Position numbers and translations under genes: made by a program. A DNA stretch of 64,000 nucleotides from Streptomyces collinus Tu 365 (GTDB taxonomy: Bacteria > Actinomycetota > Actinomycetes > Streptomycetales > Streptomycetaceae). The number at the start of each line of letters is the position of its first letter. Position 1 is the first letter of the stretch. Positions 59,351 to 64,000 of the stretch are shown one piece after another. The stretch spans positions 1,736,001-1,800,000 of the forward strand of contig NC_021985.1 of assembly GCF_000444875.1 (NCBI RefSeq). The letters are read 5' to 3'. A model generated the notes under the pieces. That model saw only the letters and a program-made list of their open reading frames with translations. It ran no database searches and had not been told where the DNA came from.

Positions 59351-62060
59351 CGTCGGTGTCCGTCCCTTCGTCGGCGTGGGTGGGCACTGCGTCCGCGTCG
59401 GTGGGGCCGGCGGCGTCGGTGACGCGGGTGATGCCGGTGATCGACTCGCCGCCGTCGGCGAGGCGGCCCTCTCCGTCGGGTCCGTCCGGGCCGCCGGCCG
59501 CGGGCAGGCCCTTGCGGCCGCGGTCCAGGCCTCGCTGGAAGGCGCCGAAGATCGCGCGCATCTCGTCGGCGCCGATCTCGCGGGCGGGCGCCGCGGCCCG
59601 TGGCGGCGGCTCCTCACGCAGCTCCCGGGCGAGGGAAGCCTGCCGGGTGCGGGTGGGCAGCACGGGGGCACCGGGCGCCTCCGGCGCCTCGGGCACGGCC
59701 CCGGCCGCGCTCCGCCGCCTCGACGGCAGCGCCACCGCGGGCTCGCCCGCCTCGGGCCGCTGCCCGGGGTGCGGCTGCGCAGCAGGGGGCCCGGGAGGGG
59801 GGTCAGCGGCGTCGGGTACTCTCCGCCGCCGCGACGGCAGCTCGGCCGCCTCCGGACGCCGCCCGCGAAACGGCAGCTCGGCACCGGGCTCCGGAGCGGC
59901 ATCAGCGGCGGTGCCCTCACCACCAGCGGGATCGGCCCCGGCGACGGAGCCGGGGGCCTGCGCCGAACCGGCGCCCGCCTCCGCACCAGCAGTGGACGCG
60001 ACACCGGCGACGGAGCGGGCCACGTTCCCCGCGCGGGCGCCGTCCACGGCCACCGCACCGGCACCGCTCCCAGCCGCACCCGCACCGGCCACCGCCCTCG
60101 GGCCGGGACCCGCAGCCGCGCCCAGGCCCACACCCCCACCGCCCGCACCCTCCACCTCGGCCAGGACCCCGCGGGGCAGCAGTACCACCGCCGTCGTGCC
60201 GCCGTACGGCGAGTCGCGGAGGGTCACGGTGATGCCGTGACGGGCGGCGAGGCGGCCAACGACGTACAGGCCGAGCCGGTCGTGGCGGGTGGGGTCGAAG
60301 GCGTCGGGGTCGGTGAGGGTGCGCTCGGCGTGGGCGCGCTGCTCGGCGTCGAGGCCGAGGCCGCGGTCGTCGATCTCCAGGACGAAGCCGCCGCCGACCC
60401 GCCCCGGGCGCAGGGTGACCTGGGTGTGCGGCGGCGAGAACACCGTGGCGTTCTCCAGCAGCTCCGCGAGCAGGTGGGCGATGTCGGCCACGGCGTCCGC
60501 CGCGACGGCGGTCTCGGGCATCGGCGGGACCACCACGCGGGTGTAGTCCTCGATCTCGCTCACCGCGGAGGCGACGACGTCCGCGACCGGCACGGGCCCG
60601 CGCCAGCGCCGGCCGGGCGCCGCCCCGGAGAGGATGATCAGGCTCTCCGCGTGCCGGCGCATACGGGTGGTCAGATGGTCGATGCGGAACAGCTGGCGCA
60701 GCACGTCGGGGTCGTCCGTGCGCCGCTCCAGCGTGTCGACCAGCTTGAGCTGGCGGTGCACCAGCGCCTGGTTGCGCCGGGCGATGTTGAGCAGCACGGC
60801 GAACAGGCCCCGGCGCAGGCCGGCCTGTGTGACGGCGGCCTCCACCGCGGCGTGCCGCGCGGTGTTGAACGAGCGGGCGACCTGCCCGATCTCGTCGTCC
60901 CCCGTCTCGTCGGCGGCGAGTGGCGGCGCCTCGGCGAGCGCGTCCACCCGCTCCCCCGCGCTCAGCCTGCGCATCACGTCCGGGAGCTGCCGGGTGGTGA
61001 GCACGTCCGCCTCGTCCCGCAGGGTCTCCAGACGGCGCGAGATGCGCCGGGCGCCGCGTACCGCGAGCCACAGGGACAGCGTCACGGCGGCGAGCCCGGC
61101 CGCGCCGACGACGGCGGCCCTGGTCAGCTCGTGATAGGCGAAGGCACGCCCGCGCGCGGCGGAGTTCTCGGCGGAGCGGGTGCACAGCCGCATGTAGCGC
61201 TGGACGGCCCGGTCGGTGGTGGACCGCCAGGTGTCGGCGGCGACGGCCTGCCCGGCCCGCCCGGCACCGGCCCGCAGCAGCGCGTCCTCGCCCCGCGCCA
61301 GCGCGCGGTAGGTGCCGTCGCTCTGGAACCGTACGAACAGGGCGCGCGAGTCGGCGGGCAGGTCGGGCACGTAGGTGCGCTCGAAGACGCGCCGGTCCTC
61401 GATCGTCGAGGTCAGCATGTCGTACTGCCGGTCGGTGAGGGTGCCGGCGGCGCGCGCCCCGGCGACCAGGGCGTCCTCCCGGGAGACGAACTCGCGGACC
61501 CGGACGAGTTCGGTGACGACCTGGGCCTCGCGGGCGAGCTGCCCGGCCTGGAGCGCGGTGAGCGTGGACTGCACGTCGAAGCCGGGCTCGACCAGCGCGC
61601 TGTAGGCGTCGACCGCCCGGTCCCAGGTGATGTCCCTGGCGAGCACGCGTTCGCGCAGTCCTTCGAGTCTGCCGGTGGCGGCGACCATGGTGTCCAGGGC
61701 CTGCCGCTGGCGGTCGGTGAGCCGGTCGCGGTCCCCGTCCCGGACCGCCTGGCGCAGGGCGTCGACGGCCCGGTCGGTGCGGCGCTGCTGGCCCAGCAGG
61801 TCTCCGGCGGCGGCCGTGCCGCGGCGGGTCCCGAGGTAGGCGGCGGACATCCGGCGCTCGATCTGGATCTGCCCGACGGCGGTGTCCACGGGGGTGCCGA
61901 AGTCCTCGTACACCCCCTGGAGCCGGATCAGCGCGCGCAGTTCGGCCGTGACCGACACCATGGCGAAGCTCCACAGCGCCATCAGGGCGACGGCCGGGGC
62001 GAGCGCGAGCGCCACGATCCGCGAGCGGACGGTGGTGGGACGGCCGAGGGGCCAGCGCAT
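59340..62060 (-). CDS. cvnA: Conservon protein CvnA (histidine kinase-like sensor)
   Basis: This encodes 906 residues. Membrane helix 1 (about 15-37) is followed by an extracytoplasmic helical NIT-type sensor domain (IQIERRMSAAYLGTRRG onward, to about 300), helix 2 near 315-335, and a HAMP-like linker. A GHKL ATPase domain has N-box HLLAELLENATVFSPP, DDRGLGL and GLYVVGRLAARHG. The phosphoacceptor-type region has no canonical H-box; it reads VHRQLKLVDTLERRTDDPDVLRQLFRIDHLTTRMRRHAESLI. The final 260 residues are low-complexity Ala/Gly/Pro. It is the first gene of the conservon. Confidence 0.94.
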   Translation of the reverse strand: MRWPLGRPTTVRSRIVALALAPAVALMALWSFAMVSVTAELRALIRLQGVYEDFGTPVDTAVGQIQIERRMSAAYLGTRRGTAAAGDLLGQQRRTDRAVDALRQAVRDGDRDRLTDRQRQALDTMVAATGRLEGLRERVLARDITWDRAVDAYSALVEPGFDVQSTLTALQAGQLAREAQVVTELVRVREFVSREDALVAGARAAGTLTDRQYDMLTSTIEDRRVFERTYVPDLPADSRALFVRFQSDGTYRALARGEDALLRAGAGRAGQAVAADTWRSTTDRAVQRYMRLCTRSAENSAARGRAFAYHELTRAAVVGAAGLAAVTLSLWLAVRGARRISRRLETLRDEADVLTTRQLPDVMRRLSAGERVDALAEAPPLAADETGDDEIGQVARSFNTARHAAVEAAVTQAGLRRGLFAVLLNIARRNQALVHRQLKLVDTLERRTDDPDVLRQLFRIDHLTTRMRRHAESLIILSGAAPGRRWRGPVPVADVVASAVSEIEDYTRVVVPPMPETAVAADAVADIAHLLAELLENATVFSPPHTQVTLRPGRVGGGFVLEIDDRGLGLDAEQRAHAERTLTDPDAFDPTRHDRLGLYVVGRLAARHGITVTLRDSPYGGTTAVVLLPRGVLAEVEGAGGGGVGLGAAAGPGPRAVAGAGAAGSGAGAVAVDGARAGNVARSVAGVASTAGAEAGAGSAQAPGSVAGADPAGGEGTAADAAPEPGAELPFRGRRPEAAELPSRRRRVPDAADPPPGPPAAQPHPGQRPEAGEPAVALPSRRRSAAGAVPEAPEAPGAPVLPTRTRQASLARELREEPPPRAAAPAREIGADEMRAIFGAFQRGLDRGRKGLPAAGGPDGPDGEGRLADGGESITGITRVTDAAGPTDADAVPTHADEGTDTDDAR

Positions 62061-62153
62061 GGATACCTGCCGGTGTTACCAGTCGGTAGAAAGTCCGGCA
62101 CAACCTACGGGATCATTACCGGCCACGCAATGGTGACCTTCGGTAACCCCTGG

Positions 62154-63629
62154 TCACCCGACGGGCAGGGTGAAGGTCGTGACGACCGCCGCGTGGTCCG
62201 AGGGCCACTCGTTGCCCGCCACGTCCGGCCAGGGCCGCGGGGTGCCGGTGACCAGCGTCCGGGAGTCGAGCACGGTCAGTCCGTGGTGCAGGACGTAGTC
62301 GATCCGGTCCTGCGGTTCGGGCCGCCCGCTGCCGTCCTCGTGCACCGGATGGACGGGCGACCAGGTGTGCCCGGGTTCGGCGGCGGGGTCGGGGTGGGCC
62401 TCGCGGAAGGAGTCGGCGAACCCCGCCTTCTCGGCCGCCTCGGTCACCGGCCACCGTACGTCCGGCCAGTCCAGGTGCGAGGGGCAGTTGAAGTCGCCGA
62501 CGAGCACGACCGGGACGCCTTCGCGCGCGGACCCGGCGATACGGTCCAGCGCGTCCCGCAGCTGGCCGAGCCGCAGCTCCTCGTGGGCGGTCAGCTCGTC
62601 GGCCGGCAGTCCGTCGAAGGCGGCCTCGTACGGCCCGTACGGCGTGTAGTGCAGGTGTGCGGTCCAGACGTCGACCTCGTGGCCGGGTGCGACCGCGATC
62701 CGGACCCCGGCCGCGCCGTAGAAGCCCACGTCCGGGTCGCCGAAGCGGGCGGTGACGGGGTGGCGGCTGAGGATGCCGAGGTTCTCGCCGGCCCGGTGGT
62801 GGTGCCAGCCGAGGGCCTCGGCCAGCTCCTGGGCGGCCGTCCCGCCGGTCTCCTGGAGCCCGACGACGTCGGCACCGGCGGCGAGGACCGCAGCGACCTG
62901 CTTGGCGCGGTGATCGTCGACCTGGCTGCCGCCGAGCCACAGGTTCCAGCTCATCACGCGGAGCCGGGGCACGACCATGCGTTCCAGGCCGGCGGCCGTG
63001 ACCCCGGTCAGGCTGTCCCGGACGGTCCGGCCGGGCGCCTCGGCGATCGGCGCGAGCGAGGGCACGGCCAGCACCGCGCACCCGGCCGCCTCGGCGGAGG
63101 CCACGCCGGTCGCGGTGTCCTCGACGGCGACGCAGGCCGCCGGGTCGACGCCGAGGTTACGGCAGGCGGCGAGGTAGGGGTCGGGGGCGGGCTTGGTGCG
63201 GGCGGTGTCGTCGGCGGTGACGGAGGTGGCGAAGCGGTGGGCGCCCAGCGCGTCGAGCACGACGTCGGCGACCGCCCGCGGGGACGCGGTGACCAGGGCG
63301 GCCGGGATCCGGTCGGCGGCGAGGGCGTCCAGCAGCTCGACGGCGCCGGGGCGGGGCACGACACCGGTGCGGACGCGCTCGGCGAACTCGCGGTGCAGGT
63401 CGGCGGCGAGCCGGGCGGCGGGCGTGCCGGTGGCCGTGGCGAGCCAGTGGGCGGTGTGCTCCACCGGGCGGCCGAGCACCTCCGGCTGGTCGGCGTCGGT
63501 CAGCGCGCGTCCGGCGACCTGTTCGACCGCCTCCCACCACAGGCGCTCGGTGTCCACGAGGGTGCCGTCCATGTCGAAGAGGACGGCCCGCAGCCGGGGG
63601 TGGGGGCGGTTGGGGGTGTGGGGGGTCAC
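62154..63629 (-). CDS. HAD hydrolase fused to an endonuclease/exonuclease/phosphatase (EEP) domain
   Basis: This encodes 491 residues from the GTG at 63629 (GAGGA eleven bases upstream). Residues 14-205 are a beta-phosphoglucomutase-like HAD: D19/D21 (VLFDMDGTLVDTE), T114, K146 and E170/D171. A short linker leads to an EEP domain (224-490): N229 (MSWNLWLGG), E260 (GLQETGG), H326, D379/N381 (VGDFNCPSH) and S477-D478-H479. Both active sites look intact. No frame break is seen at the junction. Thirteen bases separate it from the ABC ATPase gene, so both probably lie in one transport-linked operon. The substrate is unknown; a phosphorylated nutrient is possible. Confidence 0.9.
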   Translation of the reverse strand: MTPHTPNRPHPRLRAVLFDMDGTLVDTERLWWEAVEQVAGRALTDADQPEVLGRPVEHTAHWLATATGTPAARLAADLHREFAERVRTGVVPRPGAVELLDALAADRIPAALVTASPRAVADVVLDALGAHRFATSVTADDTARTKPAPDPYLAACRNLGVDPAACVAVEDTATGVASAEAAGCAVLAVPSLAPIAEAPGRTVRDSLTGVTAAGLERMVVPRLRVMSWNLWLGGSQVDDHRAKQVAAVLAAGADVVGLQETGGTAAQELAEALGWHHHRAGENLGILSRHPVTARFGDPDVGFYGAAGVRIAVAPGHEVDVWTAHLHYTPYGPYEAAFDGLPADELTAHEELRLGQLRDALDRIAGSAREGVPVVLVGDFNCPSHLDWPDVRWPVTEAAEKAGFADSFREAHPDPAAEPGHTWSPVHPVHEDGSGRPEPQDRIDYVLHHGLTVLDSRTLVTGTPRPWPDVAGNEWPSDHAAVVTTFTLPVG

Positions 63630-63642
63630 GTCGGGTCTTTCC

Positions 63643-64000
63643 TCACTTCTGGATGCGTTCGGCCACCAGCACCGGCCGCTCGGGCAGCGACACGGTGACG
63701 GCGGTTCCGGCGCCGAGGCCGGCGGCCTCGTGGGCGGGCAGGTCGGCCTTGGCCTCGGTGCCGTCGGCCAGCCGTACGGTGACCCGGACGACCGCGCCGA
63801 GGAAGGCCGTGGCGACCACCCGGGCGCCACCCCGCTCGTCGGCGCGCAGCCGTACGGCCTCGGGCCGCACCAGCACGTCCACCGGGCCGTCGGGCACCTC
63901 GCCGTCGGCCGGCAGCCGCTGCCCGAGCACGTCGGCGGTGCCGTCCTTCAGCACGCCCGGCAGCCGGCTCATGGTGCCCACGAACTCGGCGACGAAGGCG
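63643..64000 (-). CDS. ABC transporter ATP-binding protein, C-terminal part (runs off the right edge)
   Basis: Only the last 119 residues are present. The AEFVGTMSRLPG then VDVLVRPEAVRL segments are the TOBE domain found at the C-terminus of CysA/PotA/FbpC-type importer ATPases. The Walker motifs lie outside the window. Importers of this group carry sulfate, iron, polyamines, phosphonates or sugars; the substrate cannot be told from the tail. It is immediately upstream of the HAD-EEP gene on the same strand. Confidence 0.85.
   Translation of the reverse strand, partial: AFVAEFVGTMSRLPGVLKDGTADVLGQRLPADGEVPDGPVDVLVRPEAVRLRADERGGARVVATAFLGAVVRVTVRLADGTEAKADLPAHEAAGLGAGTAVTVSLPERPVLVAERIQK

Noticed and set aside
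59076..63698. A 1540-codon open frame on the plus strand, antisense to cvnA and the HAD-EEP gene
   Set aside because: It is a GC-bias shadow: the residues are Gly/Val/Arg/Ala-rich without any domain, and the opposite strand holds complete, recognisable proteins.

Overview
The window is high-GC actinobacterial DNA and almost certainly a Streptomyces chromosome. Evidence for the genus is the GC-rich third codon positions, the frequent GTG starts and four-base stop/start overlaps, the rare TTA codons, and several recognisable Streptomyces genes: smeA-sffA, rbpA with a sigma-R promoter, ppm1, a chiD-type chitinase, a ribE-ribM-ribAB-ribH-hisE-hisG operon and conservon (cvn) genes. No integrase, transposase, tRNA, rRNA or CRISPR array was seen. 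The order of recognisable genes resembles the S. coelicolor SCO14xx region; this comes from memory, not from an alignment.

Layout, left to right. (a) 1-3038: a minus-strand operon of three genes that looks like a MukF/MukE/MukB or Wadjet-type condensin; the SMC ATPase gene runs off the left edge. (b) 3111-8428: a GntR/FCD regulator divergent from an MFS transporter, a DUF1445 protein and pxpA-pxpB-pxpC (5-oxoprolinase), with a 19-bp palindrome between the two arms. (c) 8329-11590: two GT4 glycosyltransferases and an SGNH hydrolase, translationally coupled. (d) 11806-13917: HEAT-repeat and ankyrin proteins. (e) 14182-16035: the sporulation pair smeA-sffA. (f) 16174-20616: a MocR regulator, a YczE-like membrane protein, a glycerophosphodiester phosphodiesterase and a UMF1-type transporter. 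(g) 20613-22760: rbpA with several promoters, fxsA and ppm1. (h) 23295-29932: an amidohydrolase, an Lrp/AsnC regulator, small proteins, a phosphotransferase with its partner, and an acyl-CoA dehydrogenase. (i) 30150-34104: the chitinase with DasR-like sites, a TetR regulator, a tiny membrane protein and a C39-family secreted protein. (j) 34185-39900: an APC permease, two genes carrying TTA (bldA) codons, a P-loop kinase, a predicted small RNA or leader peptide, and an orphan EccA-like AAA+ ATPase. (k) 39991-47666: two CNNM/CBS membrane proteins, then the PH-hisG-hisE-ribH-ribAB-ribM-ribE operon read from an FMN riboswitch. (l) 47772-54599: an orphan chitinase promoter, a ROK regulator with its MFS partner, a thioesterase, an alginate-lyase-like protein, a uracil permease and a DUF5995 protein. 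(m) 54697-58250: an F420-type oxidoreductase and a flavin amine oxidase/nitrilase pair. (n) 58525-64000: a conservon lacking its GTPase, a HAD phosphatase fused to an EEP nuclease/phosphatase domain, and the TOBE end of an ABC ATPase.

The observations most worth following are: the condensin-like operon; the chitinase promoter at 47772-47815 that has lost its gene while its twin still drives the chitinase at 30263; the small RNA/proline-rich leader at 37650-37757 ahead of a TTA-containing ATPase gene; SffA with degenerate Walker motifs; and the HAD-EEP fusion next to an ABC transporter. Functions rest on motif reading only, since no database search was possible.
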